Source: Pseudomonadota bacterium (GTDB lineage: Bacteria; Pseudomonadota; Gammaproteobacteria; Burkholderiales; Ferrovaceae). From it: a stretch of DNA of 64,000 nt. Location: positions 238,101-302,100 of the forward strand of contig JAJZEH010000037.1 in assembly GCA_021805725.1 (NCBI GenBank), given 5' to 3'. The notes beneath the pieces are model-generated. The model searched no databases. It was not told where the DNA came from and worked only from the letters and a program-made list of their open reading frames with translations. Below are positions 19,907-28,299 of the stretch, piece after piece (the stretch's first letter is position 1; each line of letters starts with the position of its first letter). The translations under genes were made by a program, and so were the position numbers.

Positions 19907-21385
19907 ATGCCATTCACTGACCGCAGATCGGTTTTGCGTTTTGCCGCGTTGCTTCCCGTCATTGTCGGGTCAACTTCCGAAACGGGCCCGATTCAAACTG
20001 CCTTAGCCGAGACTCAAAAGCCTGTCCATGGGGCAGGGGAGGCACCACAGGAAGTGACGAGAATTCTCGCCCGCTACGTGGTGACAGCCAGGTACGAAGA
20101 CCTTCCGGAAGGTGTGCGCAAAGAAGGGGTGAGAACCCTGCTGAACTGGGTTGGTGTGACGGTGGGCGGCTCACGCCATAAAACGGTGGATATCGCAGTT
20201 TCGGCGCTGGAGCCCTTCTCGGGTCCGCCCCAGGCCTCGATTTTGGGGCGCCTCGAACGCTTCGATATCATGAACGCTGCTTTCATCAACGGTGTATCGA
20301 GCCATATTTTTGACTATGACGATACCCATCTCAAAACAATCATCCATCCGGCGGGCCCAGTGGCATCCGCAATTATGGCATTTTCTGAATTGGAGCCTGT
20401 TTCAGGCAGGGACTTTCTCAATGCCCTGATTCTTGGCGTTGAGGCAGAGTGCAGGATCGGCAACGCGGTCTACCCCAACCATTTTGATACGGGTTGGCAC
20501 ATTACGGGCACTGCCGGCGTTTTTGGCGCAGCCGTGGCTACAGGAAAGTTAATGGGCTTGAATGAACAGCAGATGGTATGGGCGCTTGGATTGGCGGCCT
20601 CTCAGCCCGTGGGGTTAAGGGAATCCTTCGGTTCGATGAACAAGAGCTTCAATCCAGGCCGTGCTGCCAGCAACGGCATCTTTGCTGCACTGCTTGCAGA
20701 AAAAAATTTTACGAGCTCGAATGGCATGATTGAGGCGAAGCGCGGATGGGCCAATACCATCAGCACAAAACAGAACTTCAGGGAAATTACGGAGGGACTG
20801 GGCCTGCACTACGAGGCTGCACTCAATTCATACAAGCCGTTTGCGTGTGGAATCGTGTTGCATCCTGCAATCGATGCTGCAATTCAACTGCGCAACGAGA
20901 ACCATCTCAACTCTGATCAGATCGAGCGCGTCGAGATCAAGGTCAACCCCCTGGTGCTTGAACTCACTGGCAAAAAGAATCCGCAATCCGGACTCGAGGG
21001 GAAGTTCAGCGTTTACCATGCTGTCGCAGTTGCTCTGGTGGAGGGGGCTGCTGGCGAAAAGCAGTTCAGTGACCGTGCCATCTCCGACCCCGCCATCATT
21101 GCGTTGCGCAGAAAAATTATTCCGGTGATCACCACTGGGATAGCAACTTCCCAGGTCGACATGGTGATCGTACTGAAAGACGGGCGGATCCTCGAGCGCC
21201 ACATTCAGCATGCAATCGGAAGCCTTGAAGTGCCGATGAGTGATCAGGCGCTGGAAGCCAAGTTTTCTGATCTTGCCGATGGCATATTGCCAGGCCCTGC
21301 GATTCGGAAGGTAATGGATCTTTGCTGGAATGTTGAAAAACTGGGGAACGCGGCAGATATCGCCAGGATGTGCGTTCCCAGCTGA
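19907..21385 (+). CDS. MmgE/PrpD family protein with Tat signal peptide
   Basis: A 492-residue member of the MmgE/PrpD family, whose best-known members are 2-methylcitrate dehydratase and related lyases/epimerases. The family core is clear: FDYDDTHLKTIIHPAGP, a GTAGVFGAAVA helix, and FKPFACGIVLHPAID. The ATG at 19907 is preceded by a GGAG site and encodes DRRSVLRFAALLP with an ALA-E cleavage-like site near residue 34. This looks like a twin-arginine signal, unusual for a family regarded as cytoplasmic. An in-frame ATG at 19769 would run inside the preceding gene and is unlikely. The substrate is unknown. It is convergent with the amidohydrolase gene. Confidence 0.82.
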   Translation: MPFTDRRSVLRFAALLPVIVGSTSETGPIQTALAETQKPVHGAGEAPQEVTRILARYVVTARYEDLPEGVRKEGVRTLLNWVGVTVGGSRHKTVDIAVSALEPFSGPPQASILGRLERFDIMNAAFINGVSSHIFDYDDTHLKTIIHPAGPVASAIMAFSELEPVSGRDFLNALILGVEAECRIGNAVYPNHFDTGWHITGTAGVFGAAVATGKLMGLNEQQMVWALGLAASQPVGLRESFGSMNKSFNPGRAASNGIFAALLAEKNFTSSNGMIEAKRGWANTISTKQNFREITEGLGLHYEAALNSYKPFACGIVLHPAIDAAIQLRNENHLNSDQIERVEIKVNPLVLELTGKKNPQSGLEGKFSVYHAVAVALVEGAAGEKQFSDRAISDPAIIALRRKIIPVITTGIATSQVDMVIVLKDGRILERHIQHAIGSLEVPMSDQALEAKFSDLADGILPGPAIRKVMDLCWNVEKLGNAADIARMCVPS

Positions 21386-21399
21386 TCAAAGCCTTAATT

Positions 21400-22788
21400 T
21401 CACTGAGTGGCCCATTTGGCCTTCAAGGCATTTCGCGGGACCTCCCTGCCGCGCAGGTAGACTCGAGCGATACGGCGCGTGTTTGAAATGTCATCCAGGG
21501 GATTGGCATCCAGCACGATGAAATCCGCGCTTTTCCCCGGGACCACTGTGCCAAGCTGGTCAAGTCCCAGGATCGCAGCCGAGTTTCGGGTGCCAATGAC
21601 CAGTGCCTGCATGGGGGTAAGTCCGGCGCGAGTGACGAGAATTTCCAATTCAACGTGCGTGCCTAACCCGAAGAATTGGCCTCCATTCAACCCACCTGTA
21701 TCCGTACCGAGTCCCAGTCGCACTCCAGCTGCCTGGAGTATTGCCGTATTGTGCAGGCTCATCTGCGCCATGGCGCGGGCACGAGCGAGCGCCTGGGGAT
21801 TGACGGTGGGATCGGGCAAGAACTGTCCAGCGAGTTCCTTCAGATCGTCGTCCGTGTAGATGTTACGCAGCATGGGGTCGTCGACCCACGCGGGTCGTGA
21901 CATGTAAATTGAACGCCGTTCTCCCCATAGCGTTTCAAGAAAGAACACATTCGGCCGTGCCCGCAGGAATTCCAGAAGCTCTTCGTCGACCTCCTTGTCC
22001 CGGACCATATGGGCGAATCCATCGACACCAGCTTTTAGAAGATCCTTCACGTCGGCAAGGTAGACGATATGCGCCATTACTTTGAGGTGGTGTCGGTGGG
22101 CCTCGTCGATGATCGCCCGGTAAAGCTCAGGTTTGAGCTTTTCCACCTTGCCGTTGCGATCGTCCACCCAGATCTTCACCATGTCGGGCTTGTGGGCAGC
22201 AAGTTCACGAACATAGTTGCGCGCTTCCGTTTCGGTCGTGACCCCGTAGATCGAATCGCGCATGGGGCCGGCAGGGCCTGCGGCGGGCATGGCGAAGCCG
22301 CTGCCAGTGGTGAGGTAACGTGCGCCAGCGTTGGCATCCGGGCGGACCTTGAAGGGCAGGTCGCCGCGCCCCGTACCGGTCTCCAGGATTGCTGCCACAC
22401 CAAAGAATGCAAAACGGTCGAGGATGTCCAGAAGGTTCTCGGCCGTGTAATTTCCGGCCGAGAAGCTGGTACCTTTGCGGTACCCCATGTGGACGTGGTC
22501 GTCCACAAGTGCAGGCATTACGGTTTTGCCGGTGAGGTCAACGCGCACGGCGCTGGGCGGGATCATGAGCGTGCCTTGTCTGCCAACAGCAGTGATCGTG
22601 CCGTTGACGACCATGAAAACAGAATGTTCGATCGGCGGGTTGTCTGTGCCGGTGATGAGTCTCGCTCCTTCGAATGCCGTGATGACGTCAGGGACCTCGT
22701 TTTCGGCTGAGGCAATGCCTGCCATCAACAGGTTGAGCAGGGCAACTAAAATATGGAGCATCTTGCGATTCGTCCTGGCCATGGTCAT
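21400..22788 (-). CDS. Exported amidohydrolase family protein
   Basis: A 462-residue metal-dependent hydrolase of the imidazolonepropionase-like amidohydrolase group. A signal peptide covers about residues 9-28 (hydrophobic, ending ASA-EN). Metal ligands fit the family: HVH at 98-100, later histidines in VMAHIVY and GFAHMVR, and Asp in LGTDTGG. The substrate is not predictable; the group includes prolidase-like, organophosphate and cyclic-imide hydrolases. AGGAG lies 3 bp before the first ATG and 9 bp before the second ATG (22782), so the latter may be the true start. It is downstream of a possible small peptide gene on the same strand. Confidence 0.85.
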   Translation of the reverse strand: MTMARTNRKMLHILVALLNLLMAGIASAENEVPDVITAFEGARLITGTDNPPIEHSVFMVVNGTITAVGRQGTLMIPPSAVRVDLTGKTVMPALVDDHVHMGYRKGTSFSAGNYTAENLLDILDRFAFFGVAAILETGTGRGDLPFKVRPDANAGARYLTTGSGFAMPAAGPAGPMRDSIYGVTTETEARNYVRELAAHKPDMVKIWVDDRNGKVEKLKPELYRAIIDEAHRHHLKVMAHIVYLADVKDLLKAGVDGFAHMVRDKEVDEELLEFLRARPNVFFLETLWGERRSIYMSRPAWVDDPMLRNIYTDDDLKELAGQFLPDPTVNPQALARARAMAQMSLHNTAILQAAGVRLGLGTDTGGLNGGQFFGLGTHVELEILVTRAGLTPMQALVIGTRNSAAILGLDQLGTVVPGKSADFIVLDANPLDDISNTRRIARVYLRGREVPRNALKAKWATQ

Positions 22789-22830
22789 TTTCTCCTGCGT
22801 CCCTTGCTGGTGAATTGAATGGAATCTCGA

Positions 22831-22929
22831 TTACGACGGGGTGAGCTGGTTCAACGGGCCGCCTAACTGCTCCATCCGAACCGCATGGCTGAACAGATGT
22901 CCCTTGAATCGGGTGCATCCATTTTCCAT
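22831..22929 (-). CDS. Possible 32-residue peptide with a strong Shine-Dalgarno
   Basis: A very short reading frame (MENGCTRFKG... ending NQLTPS). It lies in the 252-bp gap between the SDR and amidohydrolase genes, on their strand. An AAGGAGG ribosome site is at 22947-22952 on the minus strand. The ATG is 17 bases from it; an in-frame TTG at 22933-22935 is 11 bases away and would add two residues. No known family was recognised. It could be a leader peptide, a real small protein or the remnant of a lost gene. The ribosome site is the only positive evidence. Confidence 0.3.
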   Translation of the reverse strand: MENGCTRFKGHLFSHAVRMEQLGGPLNQLTPS

Positions 22930-23040
22930 GTGCAATGATTTTTGTTCCTCCTTATTCCCACTTTTTGAACTGGGCGCAGGCCGCGTCCAGAACCCATCTC
23001 GAGCGGCGTTAATGGCCGTCTTATGCCAAATGTCTTGCAA

Positions 23041-23787
23041 CTATCGCCCACCGGAAACGTCAATAAATGCGCCTGTCGTATAGGATGACTCCTCTGAAAG
23101 CAGCCAAAGTATGGCTTTGGCAACTTCATCAGGCTGACCGCCGCGTTTCATTGGAACGCTCTCCCTGAGGCGATCCACCCGCATGGGTTCACCGCCGCTG
23201 GCGTGGATTTCGGTATAAATCACGCCCGGACATACCGCATTCACACGAATTCCCTCCGCAGCAACTTCCTTCGCCAAACCAATGGTCAGGGTATCCAGCG
23301 CCGCTTTGGAGGCGGCATAATCCACGTATTCGCCGGGGGACCCCAGTCGGGAGGCCCGGGATGAAACATTGACGATGCCTCCGCCGTTGCCTCCATGCCT
23401 GGTGGACATTCGTCGTACTGCCTCACGCGAACACATGAAGCTTCCGGTCACGTTGACGGCAAACGTCCGGTTAACCCTCTCAAAGCCCATGTCTTCGACA
23501 CGGGACTGACTTTCCAGTATTCCTGCATTGTTGACCAGGGCGGTGATGCCACCCAACTTTGCATCAACCTGCTCAAATAGGGCGACAACTTCGCCTTCGA
23601 TGGCGACATCGGCCTGGATTGACATGGCGACGCCGCCATTTGCGGTGATGGATGCGACCACCGCGTCTGCCGCACCCTGGTTGCGGTGGTAATTGATGCA
23701 TACGGCATATCCCCTTGCGGCAGCAAGGCGTGCCGTGGCTGCGCCGATCCCTCTGGCGCCTCCGGTGACGATCATCACTTGTTTCAT
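23041..23787 (-). CDS. SDR family oxidoreductase, YgfF-like (glucose-1-dehydrogenase-type)
   Basis: A 248-residue short-chain dehydrogenase. The cofactor motif TGGARGIG is at the N-terminus, then NNAG. The catalytic set is Ser in VNVSSRASRLG and YAASK. Blocks such as GSPGEYVDYAASK and HASGGEP are close to those I recall for E. coli YgfF. The start was set at the ATG encoding MKQVMIVTGG; longer in-frame starts overlap alanine dehydrogenase and add non-family sequence. It begins 52 bp after ald on the same strand, so the two are probably one operon. The substrate is unknown. Confidence 0.88.
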   Translation of the reverse strand: MKQVMIVTGGARGIGAATARLAAARGYAVCINYHRNQGAADAVVASITANGGVAMSIQADVAIEGEVVALFEQVDAKLGGITALVNNAGILESQSRVEDMGFERVNRTFAVNVTGSFMCSREAVRRMSTRHGGNGGGIVNVSSRASRLGSPGEYVDYAASKAALDTLTIGLAKEVAAEGIRVNAVCPGVIYTEIHASGGEPMRVDRLRESVPMKRGGQPDEVAKAILWLLSEESSYTTGAFIDVSGGR

Positions 23788-23839
23788 GTTTTTGGAATGA
23801 GCATGGTCAGCGGGCAAAAAATCAGGGTGGAACCTGGTT

Positions 23840-24955
23840 TCAGGGGATGAATGTATCGATTGACGCGTAGTGGGTGCCAAGTGCCTGGGCCACAGCTTTG
23901 CAGGTTATCGCCCCCGCGTGCACGTTTACTCCAGCCGCAAGGTGCGGGTCTTCCCGACAGGCTTTCCTCCAGCCTTTGTCAGCAAGGGCCAGCACAAAAG
24001 GCAGAGTGGCATGGTTGAGCGCATAGGTGGATGTTCGGGGCACGGCGCCGGGCATGTTTGCCACGCAATAGTGGATGATGCCGTCCACTTCAAAAGTAGG
24101 GTTCTGATGCGTGGTCGGCCGCGAAGTTTCGAAGCATCCCCCCTGGTCAATGGCAATGTCCACCAAAACACTGCCTTGGTGCATATTTGCAAATTGCATC
24201 CTTTTGACCAGCTTGGGGGTGCTAGCACCGGGGATCAACACCGCCCCGATGACGAGGTCAGCCCTGATGACAGCCTTTTCAATGGATTCGGTAGTGGCGT
24301 AGAGTGCTTTCATGCGGCTACCAAAGAGGGTGTCAAGATTGCGAAGCCGTGGCAGTGACTTGTCAAAAACGGTAACCCGGGCTCCCAGGCCCACGGCGAC
24401 CATTGCGGCCTGGGTACCGGCAATGCCGGCACCCAGGATTACAACCTGGGCTGGAGCTACACCGGGTACGCCGCCCAACAAAATGCCGCGGCTTCCCGGG
24501 GGCTTTTGCAGCCAGGTTGCTCCTACCTGGATCGACATGCGACCGGCAACCTCACTCATGGGCGCCAACAACGGCAAGCCACCGTGATCGTCGGTGACCG
24601 TCTCGTATGAAATTGCCGTGCATCCCGAGTGTCGCAACAGCTCGGCCTGCTGCGGGTCTGGTGCAAGGTGAAGATAGGTAAAGATCGTCTGGCTTTGGCG
24701 GAGCATTGCGCATTCGGTGGATTGCGGCTCTTTCACCTTCACGATCAGTTCGGCTGCGTCATATATTTCTTTTGCTGCAGATGCGATTTGCGCATGCGCA
24801 TTGATATAGTCAGCATCCTCGCAGCCGATGCCCAGGCCGGCGCCTGTTTCAACCAGCACCTGATGCCCACGAGCCACCGCTTCCCTGACGGAGTCTGGTG
24901 TCATGCCGACGCGGTACTCGTGAACTTTGATTTCTTTTGGTACGCCAATCAGCAT
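23840..24955 (-). CDS. ald: Alanine dehydrogenase
   Basis: A 371-residue NAD-dependent enzyme converting L-alanine to pyruvate and ammonia reversibly. Family features are the N-terminal MLIGVPKEIK, substrate lysine Lys75 (KVKEP), catalytic His96 (YLHLAP), the nucleotide-binding GAGIAGTQAA and the DIAIDQGG motif with its aspartate. Length equals the usual 371. The start is taken at the conserved MLIGVPKE; upstream in-frame codons do not fit the family. With the downstream SDR it forms a small leftward unit. Confidence 0.95.
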   Translation of the reverse strand: MLIGVPKEIKVHEYRVGMTPDSVREAVARGHQVLVETGAGLGIGCEDADYINAHAQIASAAKEIYDAAELIVKVKEPQSTECAMLRQSQTIFTYLHLAPDPQQAELLRHSGCTAISYETVTDDHGGLPLLAPMSEVAGRMSIQVGATWLQKPPGSRGILLGGVPGVAPAQVVILGAGIAGTQAAMVAVGLGARVTVFDKSLPRLRNLDTLFGSRMKALYATTESIEKAVIRADLVIGAVLIPGASTPKLVKRMQFANMHQGSVLVDIAIDQGGCFETSRPTTHQNPTFEVDGIIHYCVANMPGAVPRTSTYALNHATLPFVLALADKGWRKACREDPHLAAGVNVHAGAITCKAVAQALGTHYASIDTFIP

Positions 24956-25195
24956 GATTCGTTGAATGTCGTGTGCATTGAAAATTCCAGTTCCCCTTGA
25001 TGGTACCGCAACCAAACCGTAAATGCCCGGAAATCCAAAAGCATGGCCTGGCCCGCACCTCGCCGCGCAATCCATTTAAAAAAGTTACAATGACTTTTTC
25101 CTTCGATGCTGAAGTCAACCTTCAGAACTCCCAGGTTCTGCCGATATTCATTTAATCACGCGTCGAGGAATGGTAATGAAGGAGGAAATCCGGTA
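24956..25195. other. Divergent intergenic region, ald / chemoreceptor
   Basis: This 240-bp gap separates two divergent genes. It holds a candidate flagellar-type promoter (separate entry) and a TACAAT hexamer at 25086-25091 without a convincing -35. No RNA gene was recognised in it. Confidence 0.4.
25121..25147 (+). promoter_or_regulatory. Candidate sigma-28 (FliA) promoter for the chemoreceptor gene
   Basis: GCCGATAT at 25140-25147 matches seven of eight bases of the flagellar sigma-28 -10 consensus GCCGATAA. The -35 side, where TAAA is expected near 25121, reads TTCA and is weak. The predicted start point would leave a leader of about 40 bases before the gene's AGGAGG site. Chemoreceptor genes are common sigma-28 targets, which makes the site plausible. 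Confidence 0.33.
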
Positions 25196-26776
25196 ATGAA
25201 ATCCATTTTGGCTCCGGCCTGCAAGATCGTTGATGGCTTGAGTTTTTCATCAAAATTTTTCCTTGTTGGAGCACTGCTGCTCCTTTCTCCCGGAGCTCTG
25301 GTGTATATCCTTTTCTTCGGTAAGCTGAGTTCAGGACTCCAGGGGTTGACGCTGATTGCACTGGGTACTGCCGTGCTTGGCGCCTATTTTCTGGCAGGCA
25401 CGTTCTACTCCATCACGGGGACGATCTCCTCCTTCGCATCAGCCATAGACCGCTTTAGCAACGGCGATTTGGCTGCCCATGTGCAAACCTCGACCAAGGA
25501 TCAATTGGGTGACGTTGCCTCCCGCTTCAACGAAATGAGAAAAAACCTCAAGCGGATGATTGCGCGGATTTCCGGTGGGGCCGTCATGGTGGCGGAAGCC
25601 GCGGCCAAGCTCTCCGATACGTCGCGCCAGGTGACGAAACTCTCGCAGCAGCAAACGGATGCAGCCTCCAGCGTGGCAGCGGCAGTAGAGGAGATGAGTA
25701 CCAGCATTTCTGTGGTTGCCGGTCACGCCAACGATGCGGAAGGCCTGTCCGTCAGGGCCAGCGACCTTTCTACCGAGGGGGAAAAGGTGGTTCGCGATGC
25801 CTCTTCAGAGATGACGCGGATTGCAGACTCCTTTAATCAGGCCACGCAGGAAATTACTTCCCTCAGTCAGCGTACTGCAGAGATCAGCTCCATCGTCAGG
25901 GTGATCAAGGAGATTGCCGACCAAACCAACCTGTTGGCGCTCAATGCGGCAATCGAGGCCGCGCGTGCAGGCGAACAGGGTCGGGGTTTTGCCGTCGTTG
26001 CCGACGAGGTGCGCAAGCTTGCGGAACGCACGGCAGGGGCGACTGAAGAAATCACGGGCATGATCAACACCATCCAGTCCAGCATGGCAAGCGCCGTGGG
26101 CAGGATGGGTGCAGGTTCATCCCAGGTTGGGCATGGGGTTGAACTGGCTTCCCGTGCTGGCAATGCCCTGGCGGACATAAATAGTGGCTCCAGGGATGTG
26201 CTTGCCATGGTTCACGACATAGCCAGCGCCGTGCAGGAACAGACGGTGGCGAGCCACCAGATTGCTGAAAACATAGAGCGCATTTCCCTTATGGCGCAGG
26301 ACAGTAACGCCAGCATTGGCCAAATGGCAGACGAAGCAGAAACCCTTGGTGACGTTTCGGGCAGGCTCAAGGAAGCCATCAGTCTCTTCAGCGGAGGCAC
26401 TGCCAACGATGCACAGCAACTGGTGGACAAGGGTGTTGCGCTGATTGCTTCCAAGGGTGTGCAGAAGGCCTTTGCCGACTTCGCAGACCCGGTTGGCGAG
26501 TTCATTAAGCGTGATCTTTATCTTTTTGTGTACGATCTGGGCGGAAAGGTGCTGGCCCATGGCGGAAATCCATCTCTGGTGGGAAAGTCGATGATTGATG
26601 CCAAGGATGCCAACGGCAAGCTATTCATCCGCGAACGCATCGAGATTGCCAATGCTCAGGGTAGCGGATGGCAGGATTACATGTTCAACAACCCTGAGTC
26701 GGGCGTTGTGGAAAACAAGACATCATTCATCCGCAAGGTGGATAACATGATCATAGGGTGTGGCGTCTACAAGTAG
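25196..26776 (+). CDS. Methyl-accepting chemotaxis protein with C-terminal Cache-like domain
   Basis: A 526-residue chemoreceptor. Two membrane segments (about 21-41 and 51-70) are joined by only about ten residues, so there is essentially no periplasmic sensor. HAMP follows (about 71-123), then the methyl-accepting coiled coil with the conserved CheA/CheW-binding tip near 239-280 ([16 protein letters not shown]). The last ~110 residues ([32 protein letters not shown]) resemble a single Cache sensor, a domain normally outside the membrane but here placed in the cytoplasm. The start at 25196 is chosen for its AGGAGG site; an in-frame ATG at 25106 lacks one. No che genes are nearby. Confidence 0.9.
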   Translation: MKSILAPACKIVDGLSFSSKFFLVGALLLLSPGALVYILFFGKLSSGLQGLTLIALGTAVLGAYFLAGTFYSITGTISSFASAIDRFSNGDLAAHVQTSTKDQLGDVASRFNEMRKNLKRMIARISGGAVMVAEAAAKLSDTSRQVTKLSQQQTDAASSVAAAVEEMSTSISVVAGHANDAEGLSVRASDLSTEGEKVVRDASSEMTRIADSFNQATQEITSLSQRTAEISSIVRVIKEIADQTNLLALNAAIEAARAGEQGRGFAVVADEVRKLAERTAGATEEITGMINTIQSSMASAVGRMGAGSSQVGHGVELASRAGNALADINSGSRDVLAMVHDIASAVQEQTVASHQIAENIERISLMAQDSNASIGQMADEAETLGDVSGRLKEAISLFSGGTANDAQQLVDKGVALIASKGVQKAFADFADPVGEFIKRDLYLFVYDLGGKVLAHGGNPSLVGKSMIDAKDANGKLFIRERIEIANAQGSGWQDYMFNNPESGVVENKTSFIRKVDNMIIGCGVYK

Positions 26777-26785
26777 CTGTACTGG

Positions 26786-26870
26786 TGCCCGGGGCCGGAA
26801 TCGAACCGGCACGGCTGTTTAGGCCGAGGGATTTTAAGTCCCTTGTGTCTACCAATTTCACCACCCGGGC
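26786..26870 (-). tRNA. tRNA-Leu, anticodon UAA
   Basis: Read on the minus strand it starts GCCCGGG and ends CCCGGGC plus discriminator A, a perfect 7-bp acceptor stem. CCA is encoded just beyond (26783-26785). The T arm reads GGTTCGATTCC, and the anticodon loop CTTAAAA gives UAA. A long variable arm marks a class II (leucine) tRNA. It lies 12 bp after the recQ stop codon on the same strand (12 bases between) and faces the end of the chemoreceptor gene. Confidence 0.95.
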
Positions 26871-26895
26871 GAACCCGGTATTTTACCGGGTTCGC
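26869..26895. repeat. Perfect 12-bp inverted repeat joining recQ end and tRNA-Leu start
   Basis: Arms GCGAACCCGGTA and TACCGGGTTCGC flank a TTT loop. The right arm encodes the last RecQ residues and its stop; the left arm reaches the first two bases of tRNA-Leu. As RNA it would form a stable hairpin. No T-run follows, so a processing signal at the tRNA 5' end is as likely as a terminator. Confidence 0.85.
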
Positions 26896-28181
26896 CTGAT
26901 TCCGGGGGTAAATCGATCGGTGGCAAACGTGACGGCATGGTTGCGATGTTCCGGCCCGCCCCAGGAGCGATAGTCCGGGTTGCAGTTGTCGCAGGTGTGA
27001 CAGTGTCCCACGTGGTCTTCACCAAAGTACCGCAGCAAGGTGCGCCGGCGACAGTCTTCAGACTGGCAATATCGCGCCAGGGCCTCGAGCCTGTGCAGGT
27101 CGACCGCCTGTCTTTCTGATGATCGAAGCGATTGCTGGATGCGCAGGCGCAAAGACACAAGATCTGCTGAATGGAAGAGCAACAGGGCCTCTGCGGGCTC
27201 GCCATCTCGACCTGCTCGACCTGTTTCCTGGTAATAACCTTCAAGGCTTCGTGGGCAGTCGAGGTGGATGACAAAGCGCACATCGGGTTTGTCCACTCCC
27301 ATGCCAAAGGCCACCGTAGCCACCATGATGACCCCGGTCTCATCCACAAACTGCTGTTGGTGGCGCTCCCTCAAGTTCATTCCCAGTCCGGCATGGTAGG
27401 GCAGGCTGTGCCATCCTCGCGAATGCAGCCATAACGCCGTATGTTCAACCTGACGCCGCGACTGGCAGTAGATGATGCCGCTCGCACGTGCGTGCCGTTC
27501 CAGGAGAAAAGTCTCGATCTGTGCGCCTGGGCTGAATTTCGGGCAGATGCAGTAGTGCAGGTTGGGGCGATCGAAGCTGGCAATGAACTGCTGGTCTGCT
27601 CGCAACTGCAGCTGTTCCAGGATTTCCTTACGCGTGTCGGGATCTGCCGTAGCTGTAAGCGCCACACGAGGCACGCTGGGGTAGCGTTGATGAAGCAGGT
27701 GAAGCTCACGATACTCGGGACGGAAATCGTGTCCCCATTCCACAATGCAATGCGCCTCATCTATGGCAAACAGGGACAACTGTTGGCGGACCTGCAGTTG
27801 GTCCAACAGAGTGAGAAAGTTCGATTGTGCCAACCGTTCTGGAGAGACATACAGCAGCTTGAGTCGGTTGGCCAGCAACGCACCATGAAGTTGCCGGGCT
27901 TCATGCGCTGCAAGGCTGGAGTTAAGGTAGGCAGCGGGCACGCCGCGACGGCGCAGGGCATCCACTTGATCCTGCATCAACGCAATCAGGGGAGACACCA
28001 CCAGTGTAAGCCCGGGGCGCAGCAATGCCGGAATCTGGTAGCACAAGGATTTTCCACCGCCGGTAGGCATCAGTACCAGGGCGTTTTCACCGGCGATGAG
28101 ATGAGTGATGATGGCCTCCTGTGCGCCACGAAAAGTGGGATATCCAAATACGCGTTGCAACGTGAGAAGGGCTGATGTCAT
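26883..28181 (-). CDS. recQ: RecQ-family ATP-dependent DNA helicase, short form without winged-helix and HRDC domains
   Basis: A 432-residue 3'-5' helicase. The Walker A motif MPTGGGKS (39-46), DEAH box (141-144), motif VI (QETGRAGRDG) and the RecQ zinc site (cysteines near 377, 394, 397 and 400) are all present. The usual E. coli enzyme continues for about 180 residues with RQC winged-helix and HRDC domains. Here the protein stops about 30 residues after the zinc site, inside a palindrome beside tRNA-Leu. The helicase core looks intact, so it may be functional with altered DNA binding. It is divergent from the dienelactone hydrolase gene. Confidence 0.9.
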   Translation of the reverse strand: MTSALLTLQRVFGYPTFRGAQEAIITHLIAGENALVLMPTGGGKSLCYQIPALLRPGLTLVVSPLIALMQDQVDALRRRGVPAAYLNSSLAAHEARQLHGALLANRLKLLYVSPERLAQSNFLTLLDQLQVRQQLSLFAIDEAHCIVEWGHDFRPEYRELHLLHQRYPSVPRVALTATADPDTRKEILEQLQLRADQQFIASFDRPNLHYCICPKFSPGAQIETFLLERHARASGIIYCQSRRQVEHTALWLHSRGWHSLPYHAGLGMNLRERHQQQFVDETGVIMVATVAFGMGVDKPDVRFVIHLDCPRSLEGYYQETGRAGRDGEPAEALLLFHSADLVSLRLRIQQSLRSSERQAVDLHRLEALARYCQSEDCRRRTLLRYFGEDHVGHCHTCDNCNPDYRSWGGPEHRNHAVTFATDRFTPGIRRTR

Positions 28182-28299
28182 CCCGACATTGTGAAGGCCT
28201 CACTGCCACTGGAGTGCCAGGATCAACGCCATAAATTGTCAAAATTTGGTCGTGGTCGTCGGTGTAGAATTCGTGCCTCATTCCCCTTGTACAGGAGTC

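Noticed and set aside
26777..26900. tRNA-Leu as an integration site for a mobile element
   Set aside because: No integrase, no duplicated tRNA 3' end and no phage-like genes nearby.
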